Assembly (NCBI RefSeq): GCF_029633865.1
Contig: NC_079219.1
Coordinates: 14,970,310-15,034,309 of the forward strand
From: Lampris incognitus
Lineage: Eukaryota > Chordata > Actinopteri > Lampriformes > Lampridae
Direction of reading: 5' to 3'
DNA length: 64,000 bases
Numbering within the stretch: the stretch's first letter is position 1; the number at the start of each line of letters is the position of its first letter. Made by a program: the position numbers and the translations under genes. The notes beneath the pieces are model-generated. The model had not been told where the DNA came from. It saw only the letters and a program-made list of their open reading frames with translations, and ran no database searches. Shown piece by piece: positions 48,267 to 59,640 of this stretch.

Positions 48267-49230
48267 AAAACATAATTTAATAAATTAACATTACATCCTT
48301 TCACTTTACCAGTCACCCCAAACAACCACAGTTCTCTCCATTCCATTCTCTCAACAAACCCACCTCTCCAACATCTACTTATCAATTCCTTCATTTTCAA
48401 CATGTATTCATCCAGCTCACAACATTCAACAAACTCATGCATAAATGTTTCCACTCCCACACTACACACATCACTTTTTTTTCACATTCCCATCAAACGT
48501 ACCAATTATTAAATTATTGAACACCTTATTGTGCCTTCATAAAAAGTCAAAATTCTCACATTCAACATTATTCCATTTCACTCTCAGATTCCTCCATACC
48601 CTCCCTACATCCATCTCATTCATAACCCTTTCCCACACTTTCTCCACAGCTGGTCCTCTGACTTCTTTTCCTCTTAAACATCTACTATACATCATTCTCG
48701 TTTTCATACTCATCTGACTCACTCTCCTTTCTCCTTCTCCCACATACATTTCTATCTCTCCTTCCTCATCCAACACAGCCTCTTTCAATCAAACTGACCC
48801 ATGTTCTCAGCATCCCCCCTTGAGCTTTCCCATCATCCTCTCCACTGTTTCCAACCACATTTAATCACCCCTTTCCCTCACTTCATCTACCACTACCTGT
48901 GCCCTCATAAACCCTGGAACATATTCATATACTAGACCCCTTATCTTCCTAAACCCTGCTCTCTAAGTCACCCTGTTATAAATTGTGTTCCCCTCAACTG
49001 TGATTTTTGGATTTAGAAATACTGGTTTTTCCCACACCTGCTTCACATTCTTACATTCATACTGCACACATTTCGCACTCTTCCCATGCTCCCAGCAACT
49101 CCTTGTAAAACTCCACTCAACATACCTTTCTTCAGCTGCATATACACTCCACTCCCCCTACACCCACCACATTTATGAATTGCCTCCCTTAAAAACATCT
49201 TCCATATGTGATCCCTCTTATTTCTTAAAT

Positions 49231-49296
49231 ATCCATCCATTATCCGAACCGCTTATCCCACTCTCAGGGTCGCAGGAATGCTGGAGCCTATCCCAG
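49231..49296 (-). mobile_element. Truncated SINE inserted in the same LINE
   Basis: CATCCATTATCCGAACCGCT ... GGAGCCTATCCCAGC. TTTCTTAAATATC occurs on both sides (49218-49230 and 49310-49322), with an extra 13 bases TTAATTTAGCTTG between the SINE and the right copy. Confidence 0.8.
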
Positions 49297-49480
49297 CTTA
49301 ATTTAGCTTGTTTCTTAAATATCTTACCATCATTTTCACCAAAGTGTTTTCTTTTTCACCCCTACATTGATTAACTTCAACCTGCCATCTTCATACTCAT
49401 CTTCCATCACCTCCCTTGCTAGCCTAACTCCCTTCCCATCCCACAGAAACTCACTCACTCACTCACTCACACTCCAGGTC

Positions 49481-51885
49481 GTTATTAAGGGTCGGCCTAC
49501 CGGCTTGAGTAGTAAACTTGGTTTCATTACATAGGAGTCTACTGATGTGACTGATTGTTTTCCAGGTATTAGCTAGACACCATCTATTTCCATAGAAACA
49601 GAGATAACACTGGCAAAAAGTTTTTATATTTTGAGAGTGAATTGTCCCAAAATATAAATACATTTTGATTATATCTTTTATTTTGTCGGTAACTGTTGTA
49701 TAATCGCAATATTACACTAGAGGGTGTGCTTTGCCGTCATTATTGGCACTTCAGTGATGTTTACGGAACTCGGCACAAGCGGAACGGATTAACGCCACGC
49801 TTGAAGTGCCCCCCTCCTCACACTTTACCACTCTTTCACTAAAAGTGAAATTTACTATGAGTATAAAGACCATAGATTTACATGAACTTATTAGCTAAAG
49901 TAAAGGCTCAACACACATACTACAGAAAAATGTAAGACCCAACCAAAAAAAATTTACACCATGGAAAGACATAGGCCTACAAATGCCATACTAGTGCTTA
50001 CACTGATTCGCAAATCTGAATGCAACTCATATCCCAATGCAACACGTCATGCCAAATATCATTATTTCCATCATAAATGGCCTTTACTGTGAGGCCTATA
50101 TGCAAAACCATTATAGAGTATGTCTAAAAAAATCATCACACCCATATACCAAATAAGGTAAGCAACTATTTCAAAAGTTGAATGATCATAGAGCGCCGGT
50201 TGAGGTAATGTGAAGGTATAGGGAATAGCACATTGAGACAATGTATTGCAATGTGTGGGATATTAGAAATTATGGTTGTTTTGTTGTTGTTGTTTTCAAA
50301 AACAGAAATGAAAGGAATGAAAACAGAGAAGTAATTTTCATTTCAAAAATCCACAAATGAAAAGACCTTTTTCGTTTTCCTGATCAGAGACGGCAGATAC
50401 AATATTTGTAAAGGACTTGATTTTCCTTCTCGCCTGTATAAAACAGAAAAGTTCACAGGAGGGTGGATTAGTAAAATGGTCTTTGAACATAGTATTTTCT
50501 ATCAGAAATAAATGGAAGGACTCTTGTCTGTCCGTCCCGTGGTAACCAGACAAACAGCGCTACTCTGCCATTGAAACCGACGTTGTGGTTGGAGGTGGGA
50601 TTACACTCGAATAGGCACAGCACTAGTTATTGAAAGAAGCACCGTCTCTCTCAACGCCTCCGTGGCACTGAAAGAAGCACAGAAAATATGACAAATATCT
50701 TAAAATATTTTAAGTCTAGTCGTTGTCTTAATCATTTGACCCCCCCCCCCAGCACGGCAAATTGGCTGGTGACCCCTGGCACTCGCCCGTTGCCACATAT
50801 GGATAATCCGGCCCAGGGCGCAGGTGCCTCGGGTCCTGACTGCATCACTGTTGTGCCAAGCACTCTCTTGTAATATTGCTTAACTCGAAATGGGTTTGTT
50901 CATATTAGATAGAAGCGTATTAGTTATTATGAAATGATTTATTGGTTGTCTTTCTTGGTTGCCACGGTAACTGTTAAAATCACAGCTGTGCCGTGTTGTG
51001 TCAGTCGGTCATCATGGGCAGTACAGGACTCAGGGCATTGGCCCGCGTGAGTTAGAAGAAAAAAAACTTGAAGAGTTGTTCATAATTATCAAACTAACGA
51101 TAAATGATAGAAATTAGACGCATTACAGACCCAAAGAAGCATTTCCTTCCAAACTGAAACGTTGCAAAACTATTTTATAACATGGACCGAAATGAACAAG
51201 GCCCACATACATTTGACATGCTAACATCATCTAGCTAGCTTGCATCATGTGAGTAACTATCTCAACTGAACAGAGCTGGAAAATGATAGCAGACCTGGGT
51301 GAAGCAACATCACACGAGAGGGAGTGCTGTTATACTGCGGCCGAGTACCAAAGATAATCACAGCTGTGACCTCGAGTGTGATATTGATTTAATACAAGTT
51401 TTACAATCGCCATTTATTAGTTAGCAGTAATAAGCGACAACAGATTATGATTTGTTTGTTTATTTAATCATTTATTTAGCTCCACCAACAAATAGTCCCA
51501 CAACCGCTCTTGAACTTGGACCGATGCCAGGCAACCTGAACACAAACATTTTCCTGCACAGCTTGCTACTTTGTATCATTGTAGCCTAATTACCGCTTAT
51601 TAATAGAACACCTGTGCGGCGGAGTGATACATATAGTTAAAAGTCCCAGTGCTGTTATACTGAATATCAGCGCTCATGGAATACCTCTTGTCCAATCAAA
51701 TAACTTGGTTGGAACTAATTGTTGTATAATAGAATGTCAACAGGAACCGGTAACTGCTAGATGTTAAAAGACAGTGGTCAATACGTAACGTAAAATTTTG
51801 GCTTTCTTGAAAATTAATTCATCGGAAAAACTTCTGACATGCCACAATCAATCTATAAAAACTTTTTTAATCTGCGTGTGTATGT
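49481..51885. other. No gene confirmed
   Basis: AT-rich. One possible 33-nt first exon at 51014-51046 (MGSTGLRALAR, then GTGAGT) is discussed in the findings. No repeat family named. Confidence 0.4.
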
Positions 51886-51888
51886 GTT

Positions 51889-51891
<3 letters not shown>

Positions 51892-51953
<62 letters not shown>
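51892..51953. repeat. (TG)n microsatellite
   Basis: TG tract with one TTTG interruption at 51919. Confidence 0.95.
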
Positions 51954-51955
<2 letters not shown>

Positions 51956-52674
51956 CTGATCCCTGTTCTCTAGGTGCTTAATGGCAAAGTAGGGCCTATC
52001 TTTAGGGTAAGTAGGTGACCTACCTATGTTGTTTATTTTGCTATGTAGTTTACTTGTTTCTCTGCTATTTTCTGGACAGTTTGTGTGTATGGTATGTCAG
52101 GAAGGGTTGTTTAAATGCCAAGGAGTAAAGAAGTCATCTTATTTTTTTGGGCCTCAAAGAATTGTGGCAACTTTTGAATAATAAACAAAAAATAAAATAG
52201 ATAATCCACAAAATGTGAAAAGCATACAACAAAGATTAGGTATTACTGTCTCAATGTGTTAATTACATGCCAATGAAAGGCGTTGAACTGCTCAAAATGC
52301 CAGCTTTGGTCAAGCAATTTCATTTCAGCCAGATCAGAATGACTGTACAGCCTGACTTGGTGATTTTCAAAGTTTAGTAACTTTGTGAAAAAAAGAAAAA
52401 AAAGATAAACAGACCTGCCGCTCCCTAAATGCTCAATACACATGTATTTGCAGGAAAATTAGTAATGAGTTTTAGATCAGTCGCAAAAAAAAAAGTTATG
52501 ATAAGAACTATCTAAAACGATCATGACCGGTCAAAATGACCGGCGGTTTTTAAACTCTATATTCTGAGTTCAACATAAATACCCAATTGAGATATTAATG
52601 CATTGCATATGTTAGTAGCTATGTCTGCAAGGAAACGACTGACACCAAAATTAAAATTTTAAAGACTATAATAC

Positions 52675-53047
52675 TGTAACCTACAAAAAGACCCACTTGC
52701 CAATCGGCCATTGAGTCTTTTTGTTGCGAGTTAGTCAGTTAATTTAGCTTGTTTCTTAAATACTGTAACGTCTTACTATCATTTTCACCCATAGTCACCC
52801 TCCCCGGAGTCACGGCGCTTACTCGACAAGCGCGCCCCCGCGCTTCGTTATTCCCGCGCTCCGAAGAGACTTCTGAGGATCTGCACGCTTCCGGAGACTT
52901 CCGCTGCCACCAATGTAACCGAGCATATTTTCCGCAGCGGGATTCGATCCGATGTTGTACTGCACCACGAGTCGATATCGCTAGCCGCTCGACTAAAGGG
53001 GGCCGAACCCCCTGGCGATCGGCCATTGAGTCCTTTTGTAGGTTACA
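52675..53047 (-). mobile_element. TRIM-like LTR element with a tRNA-like segment
   Basis: 373 bp, TGTAACC...GGTTACA at the ends, flanked by ATAC duplications (52671-52674, 53048-53051). On the minus strand a 133-bp LTR-like unit (53047-52915) is itself TGTAACC...GGTTACA. It includes a tRNA-Ser-like segment with A box TAGTCGAGCGGCTAGCG and B box GGATCGAATCCCG. It is followed by TTGGTGGCAGCGG, resembling the leader of Ty3/gypsy elements, and a 17-codon frame starting MGENDSK. The right part repeats CTCAATGGCCGAT of the LTR but is incomplete. No pol. Confidence 0.65.
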
Positions 53048-53077
53048 ATACTATTTTTAAACATTTTAAACTTCAGA

Positions 53078-54247
53078 TTTAAATTTAAACTTCCGTCCTG
53101 GCAATGGAACAACGGACCAACTCTTTACCCTTGCGGAAGTGCTGAGCGGCGTATGTGAGTTTGACCAGCCAGTCTACATGTGTTTTGTGGACTTGGAGAA
53201 GGCTTACGACCGTGTACCCCGAGGCATTCTGTGGGGGGTAGTACTGCAGGAGTATGGGGTACCGGGGCAGTTGCTAGCCACCCGGTCCTTGTATAACCAA
53301 AGTAAGAGCTGTGTCTGCATTCTCGGCACAAAGTCAAACACGTTTTCGGTGGGTGTCGGACTCCTCCAAGGTTGTCTCCGATTCTGTTTGTGATATTCAT
53401 GGACAGGATCTCAAGGCGCAGCCAAGGTGAAGAGTGTGTCCGTTTTGGGAACCTCAGAATTGTATCTCTGCTCTTCAGATGATGTGGTTTTGTTGGCTTC
53501 ATCAGTACGCGACCTCCAGCGCGCACTGGGGCGGTTTGCAGCTGAGTGTGAAATGGCCGGGATGAGAGTCAGCACCTCCAAGTCTGAGACCATGGTTCTC
53601 TACCGGAAACGGTGGATTGCTCCCTCCGGGTTGGGGACAAGTTGTTGCCTCAAGTGGAGTTCAAGTATCTTGGGGTCTTGTTCACGAGTGAGGGTAGGAT
53701 GGAGTGGGAGGTTGGCAGGCGGATTGGTGCAGCATCAGCAGTAATGCGGACATTATACCGGACCGTTGTGGTGAAGAGGGAGCTGAGCCGGAAGGCAAAG
53801 CTCTCAATTTGCCAGTCAATCTTCGTTCCGAAAGGGTGAGATCGAGGATACAAGCAGCTGAAATGAGTTTCCTCCGTAGGGTGTCTGGGCTCAGACTTCG
53901 AGATAGGGTGAGGAGCTCGGACATCCAGAGGGAGCTCGGGGTAGAGCCGCTGCTCCTTCGCATCGAAAGGAGCCAGTTGAGGTGGTTCGGGCATCTGATT
54001 AGGATGCCCCCTGGGCGCCTTCCTTTGGAGGTGTTCCGGGCACGGCCAACTGGAAGGAGACCCCGACCCCGGGGTAGACCCAGAACACGCTGGAAGGACT
54101 ACGTGTCCAATCTGGCCCGGGAACGCCTTGGAGGACCCCCAGGAGGAGCTGGAGGGCGTTGCTGGGGAGAGGGACGTCTGGGGTGCCCTCGGGGAAGCGG
54201 CTGAAGATGAATGAATGAATGAATGAATGAATGAATGAATGAATGAA
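53078..54247 (+). mobile_element. RTE-type LINE, 5'-truncated, 12-bp target duplication
   Basis: RT motif A region CFVDLEKAYDRVPRGILW, then LLFxDDVVLLASS, MAGMRVSTSKSE, VEFKYLGVLFTSEGRMEWEV, SFLRRVSGLRLRDRVRSS and RWFGHLIRMPPGRLPLEV, ending in the usual GGPPGGAGGRCW region and a (TGAA)n tail. The catalytic FADD codons lost two bases (CTCTTCAGATGATG at 53470), shifting the frame; other frameshifts occur near 53390 and 53840. TTAAACTTCAGA flanks both ends (53066-53077, 54248-54259). Confidence 0.93.
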
Positions 54248-55390
54248 TTAAACTTCAGAGACGTATGGTCGAACTTGAATATCAAAATTAAAAAAGTGAA
54301 AATATTACCTGAAAAACAAAACGGAAAACACATATTGCTAATCAAACAAACATAGCAGGGCCTATAAAATGTGAAATGTAAAGAACTCAAAATACCTAGT
54401 GAAACAGTCCCAAACAACGACCGGAACTTTAAAAACTACTAGAACGACCAAGGCGGTCATTTTGACCGTTTGGGATTTTCAAAGTTTAACAACTTTGTGT
54501 GTGTGGGGGGGAGGGGGGGGAGATACAGACCTGCCGCTCCCTGAATGCTCCTAAAACTGCATATATTTGCATTAAAACGAGTTTTAGATCCATTGCACAA
54601 AAAAGTTATTATACGATCTACCTAAAACGACCACGAGCGGTCAAAATGACCGCGCGGAATTTGCGCGTCATTGTGCACGTCATGTCACGTGTGTTGTTGC
54701 GTCATTTCCTTCGCAACGTTCAGTTCTTTTTTATATTTAACGTTTTATGTAGGCCTTGTTACGTTTGTTAGATTAGCAGTCTGTGTTTTCCAGGTATTGT
54801 TGCCAACGTGTCTGGTTACAGACGCCGTTTCAGACGCACCATGACTACCACCGAGGCGTTGCAGTGTTTATAGGCGTTGGACACCGGCGATTTTAAATTG
54901 TTTGAAAAATAGTATTAAAGTTGTTAAAATGTTAATTTTGGTGTCAGTCATTTCTTGACAGACATACTAACATATGCAATGCATTAATATCTCAATTGGG
55001 TATTTATCGTGACAGAATATAGAGTTTAAAACCCATCGTTTTAGTAGTTTTTAAGTTCCAGTCGTTGTTTGGGGCTGTTTAAATTGTTATTTTCATTTTA
55101 TTTTTTACATTACAGGCCTTGTTATGTTTGTCAGATTAGCAATATATGATTTCCTTCTTCTTCTTTTTTTTCCAGGTAATATTTTCACGTTTTCGATTTT
55201 GCTATTCCAGTTCGACCACGTCTCTCTGAAGTTTAAATTGTTTAAAAATAGTATTATAGTTGTTTAAATGTGAATTTTGGCTTCAGTTGTTTCCTAACAC
55301 ATATACTAACATATGCAATGCATTAATATCTCAACTGGGTATTTATCTTGACAGAATATAGAGTTTAAAAACTACCGGTCATTTTGACTG

Positions 55391-56467
55391 TGCGTGATTG
55401 TTTCAGGTAGGAAATCCCCGTCGTTCTGTTGTTAAAATACTGGTAATATCATTAATTGTATCAGTACTGTAACTGTACTGTAAATAGGTCAGGAGTTTTA
55501 AGAATTTGTTTGGCAAGATAAGTTCCCCTCAAAGTATCATACCCTCAAGGGGAATTAGCTCAGATAGCCGAAAGGGAGAGAGAAACTCAAGAAAACATAT
55601 TCTGCAGCTATATCTGATTTACAGCAGGTTCCAATGATGTCAAGTCTACTTAGAAGAGGCACTTTTGGGCATGACAACTAGTTGGTGCCTGTGTTGATGT
55701 GGAATTTGTGATGAGTGTCAATGCAGATTTTAAAAACCCAATTAGTACAAAATGTTCTAAATATTGAGTAAATTACAAAATAAGGTAAATGGGGTCACTA
55801 TCTATAGGCTAGCAGGCTAAAGCTTAGTCAGGGTTCGTGTTATGTTAAAATGGCTTCAGAGTGACGCGGGGCTGAGTAAGACCCATCTGGTAATCTCTGC
55901 TCTTCAACAAATACTAAATGGATTAGATGCTGTCTGTCTGTCTGTTTCTGTGTGTGTGTGTGTGCGCACGCGCGCGTGTGTGCGTGCGTGTGCGTGCGTG
56001 CGTGCGTGAAGTTAAAGGTGATGACATTACATGTTTAAGAATGTGGTCACTGCAATCTGTTTTGTTTCCACTCTGCCAGGTGTTACTGAGAGGCATTTCC
56101 TACTCCTGTTTTTTCAATCTTTAATGACCCCGGTGATGTACGCTGACACACACGCTCTGTTTCAGTAACACCCTTCTTCACAATTGTAAAGTTGCATAGA
56201 TTCACACGCAACAACCTCCCACAATAGCAGCTTGAGATAAGTAGCTCACTCTAAAAATGTTTACTGGAGTTTATTGTTGGGAGTGGTCTTTTTAATCTCT
56301 CTTTTTCCCATCCAGATTTTCCTCAGGAGTTGGGGCCATCTTTGAGACTCACACCACTTTCTTTTATGAGTAATAAAACTGCATCAGATAGCCCAATCAG
56401 TATTTATAAATGTCAGTGTAGCTCAATCAATGTCATGAGACATGGACACCTTAAAGTCACTGTACTA
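55391..56467. other. No gene recognised; short GT/GC tract
   Basis: (TG)(CG) tract at 55951-56008. Otherwise unremarkable. Confidence 0.45.
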
Positions 56468-56672
56468 TTCTGGGGGCACCTGGCGCCCCCAGTAGCTCAC
56501 CTGGTAGAGCCCGTACCACATAGCAAGACTGAGTCCTTACTGCAGTGGCCTGGGTTCAAATCCTGCCCAGGCCTTTTGCTGCATGTCATGCCCTATCCCT
56601 CCCCTGCCCCCCAACCTCTCTATGCTGTCACCATCAAATAAAGTGGAAATGCCAAAAGAACTACCTTTAAAA
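56468..56672 (+). mobile_element. tRNA-derived SINE with 15-bp target duplication
   Basis: CCCAGTAGCTCACCTGGTAG is an A-box head, GGGTTCAAATCC a B box, and ATAAAGTGGAAATGCC the LINE-like 3' end before an A-rich tail. AAAGTCACTGTACTA flanks both sides (56453-56467, 56673-56687). Low divergence suggests a fairly recent insertion. Confidence 0.93.
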
Positions 56673-56929
56673 AAAGTCACTGTACTAGTCAAAGGCAATT
56701 CCTTGTTCGATTCTCACATAGTGAATGCTAGCTAATGAAATGACCAAGAGCCTTCCTCTCATCCAAGGATATGACATGACCTAAGACGTCAAATCAAATA
56801 ATCCTAAGCAGCAGCGCAACAAGTCAGCATCGAGCCCCAATGCAAGCTGCTGAAAGCGGTCTCGTTTAGAAAAAAAAAATCTCTTTCTCGCGCTTTTACT
56901 TAAGCACTGGTTTTGCTCTTAGATGCTTG

Positions 56930-57050
56930 TTTAGAGAGAAGATGCACTTATGACCTCTGATGACTAGTAGTTCTCCTGATTTCCTACGTTAAATGCACTT
57001 ATTGTAAGTCGCTTTGGATAAAAGCATTGGCTAAATGACTGTAATGTAAT
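56930..57050 (+). mobile_element. LINE 3'-end fragment
   Basis: TTGTAAGTCGCTTTGGATAA followed by AAGCATTGGCTAAATGACTG and TAATGTAATG is a widely dispersed fish LINE tail. Confidence 0.7.
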
Positions 57051-57394
57051 GTTCCAGCCTGCCCATCACAATCAGTCGTAACCTAATGTCATGTCAGTAG
57101 CCAATGAAAGAAGTGAAAGCACGCAACGTTAAAACTGTCAGCAACGGCAAAATGCACTGCACAGTTGATGCCTAAATGAAAGGATTAGTAGTAAAATAGA
57201 TCACCGTGTTATAGAAGAGGAGTCATAATAGCTAGGTCAAGATATTGATAGACTGACCTACTCAACAAAATCTGGTGTCTGAGCACCATAACAGATGAAA
57301 ACATAATTGGAGACAGTGTACCCGCACATGGACAACATTATTCATGCCTACGCATATAGGCCTTATAAACACAAAACACAAGTGTGTAGGTTGA

Positions 57395-59640
57395 TTATTA
57401 GTCAAGTCAAGTCAATTTATTTGTATAGCCCAATATCACAAATTACAAATTTGCCTCAGTGGGCTTAACAGCAACACAACATCCTGTCCTTAGACCCTTG
57501 CATTGGATAAGGAACAACTCCCTAAAAAAAAAACCCTTTAACGGGGAGGAAAAAATAGGAAGAAACCTCAGGGAGAGCAACAGAGGAGGGATCTCTCTCC
57601 CTAGATGGACAACGTGCAATGGATGTTGTGTTGACACAATTTACACAATACAACACTGAAAGAGGATAAACAGAATTATCATTGACTTTTAAAATTTATG
57701 AAGAATGTGATGCACAGGATGCCAAGCAGTGTCCAGACGTCATTAGTCATAATCAATTAAGTCATCAATTAGTCATAATCTATATGCTATAATCTCATCG
57801 GCAGAAAAGTGGTTGGTAAATTCATTGAGACAGAAAACTGACCCGCCATACAGTACGGGTTGTGAAGCATTCAATTTAAAGGCAACTAATTGTAAGCTAA
57901 GGTAAAAAGATGAGTTTTACATTTGAATTTAAAGGACTCAACTGACTCTGATTGTCTAACAGCAGCAGGCAGGTTATTCCTCAAGAATGGAGCCCAATAG
58001 GAAAAGGCCCTGCCACCAGCTGACTTCTTTTTAAATTTGGGTACACACAGGAGCCCTGTATTTTGAGAGTGAAGAGCTCGAGATGGCATGTACGGTTTAA
58101 GGAGATCAGACAGCTAAGATGGGGCAAGCCCATTAAGGATTTTATAAGTCAGTAGAAGCACCTTGTATTCTGATCTATCATGGATAGGAAGCCAATGAAG
58201 GGAGTCAAGAATTGGTGTAATATGGTCAAATTTCTTAGATTTAGTTAAGATTCTAGCAGAAGCATTCTGAACCATCTGAAGACTTTTAGTACTACAATGT
58301 GGCAGACCTGAAAACAGTACATTACAGTAATCAAGTCTGGATGAAACAAATGCATATATTAAGAGTCTCTGCATCAGCCATGGAGAGAAAAGACCGAATT
58401 TTAGCTATGTTAAATAAGTGAAAAAAGGCAGTCTTGGTGATTTCTTTAATGTGCTTATCAAAGGAAAGGCTGGGATCGAATGTAACACCAAGATTTTTGG
58501 CTGCCATACTTTGTGAAACCGCAGAGTTGTCGGTTGTTATTGTTACTTGATCAAATTGGTGTCTGTGTCTAGCAGGGCCAATGACCAGCATTTCGGTTTT
58601 AGCCGAATTTAAAAGCCGAAAGTTAAGTGACATCCAGTTTTTCACAGTAGCCAAACAGGCCTCTAAGTCAATCATTTGAGTATGATGATCAGCCCTTATA
58701 GGCACATACAGCTGAGTATCAACAGCATAGCAATGGAAATGTATTCCATAACTGAGTATAATTTGGCCAAGAGGTGAAATATAAAGAGAGAAAAGTAGAG
58801 GGCCAAGAACTGAGCCCTGAGGCACACCATATTTAACGTCAGAGAATTTTGATATATCACTATAGCAGACACAATGTGTTCCTCCAGATACGTAGGACTT
58901 AAGCCAAGAGAAAGCTAAGCCAGCGACACCAAAATTACAATTTAATCTGTCTAATAGTATACAGTGATCAATGGTGTCAAAGGCTGCACTGAGGTCCAGT
59001 AGTAGAAGCACAGAAGTGGAATCAGAGTCCATAGCTAGTAAAAGATCGTTCACCACTCTGGTCAGAGCAGTTTCAATGGAGTGACAGGGCCTGAAAGCCG
59101 ATTGAAAAGGTTCATATAGATTGTTTTCTTCTATACGGGTCGAAAGTTGTTGATACACAACTCTCTCTAGTACTTTAGAAAATAATGGAAGATTAGAGAC
59201 TGGTCAATAGTTATTAAGAGACCCTGGATTGAGATGCAGTGTTTTAAAGTAGAGGTTTAACCACAGTTGTCTTAAAACTGCTGGGAACAATGCCAATAGT
59301 AAGTGATAAATTAACAATGTCTAGCATTGTAGGTTCCAGAAAAGGCCAGAGGTCTTTAAAAAGTTTTGCTGGTAAGGGGTCAAGTAGACAAGCAGTTGGT
59401 TTAGAAGCTGACACGAACTTAGTCAAATTATCAAGAGAGATAAAAGCTGTAATAACTGGGACTGTCAGTGACGAATTGTATAGCTAAGAATTTGGTAAGA
59501 CAGTATCTGCAGGGGTAGCTGGAGTTGAAGAACTAATTTTGTTTAAGATCTCATCAACCTTATTGCAGAAAAAATCTAGAAATTCATGGGCTGTGAATGG
59601 TGAGCAGCTAATAGACGGCTGCTTTTAGTCAAATAAATAA
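57395..59640 (-). pseudogene. L2-type LINE, RT domain to 3' end
   Basis: The minus-strand frame 59158-58331 (275 codons) covers most of an L2 reverse transcriptase: FRPCHSIETALTRVVNDLLL, LLLLDLSAAFDTIDHCILLD (motif A), YGVPQGSVLGPLLFSLYISP (motif B), and HCYAVDTQLYV, where the catalytic YADD is YAVD. 59426-59244 gives the preceding DPLPAKLFKDL segment, separated by a stop. After a frameshift near 58360 the frame continues RLDYCNVLFSGLP to KTHLFTLAYN with one TAG at 58116. The 3' UTR runs to 57395. Dead, but only lightly decayed. Confidence 0.93.

Larger units (their letters stand above)
47725..49480 (-). pseudogene. Non-LTR retrotransposon C-terminal part
   Basis: Minus-strand pieces: KRDHIWKMFLREAIHKCGGC (49220 leftward), AVEKVWERVMNEMDVGRVWR (48660 region), CSVGVETFMHEFVECCELDE with KELWLFGVTGKVKGCNVNL-like sequence (48460-48300), and NIAHYEMRKADVWNTFRSIM (48130-48080) ending MLDFG. 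This domain order is the C-terminus of a fish LINE protein with a CxxC-H-C zinc knuckle. It is split by two SINE copies and carries stops. 3' end near 47725 is A-rich. Confidence 0.75.
52355..55390. repeat. Composite repeat with CGGTCAAAATGACCG palindromes
   Basis: 52365-52545 recurs directly at 54475-54655. Bases 52545-52674, 53048-53077 and 54248-54465 joined together match the reverse complement of 55030-55380 almost end to end. The palindrome GGTCAAAATGACC (or its TTTT form) marks the unit boundaries at 52527, 54454, 54637 and 55375. No coding capacity. Two later insertions (52675-53047, 53078-54247) split the left copy. The family is unknown to me. Confidence 0.75.

Noticed and set aside
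53650-54417. 255-codon minus-strand ORF with Pro/Ser-rich sequence
   Set aside because: It is the antisense of the RTE LINE coding region, whose plus-strand motifs are clear; the antisense has no domain.
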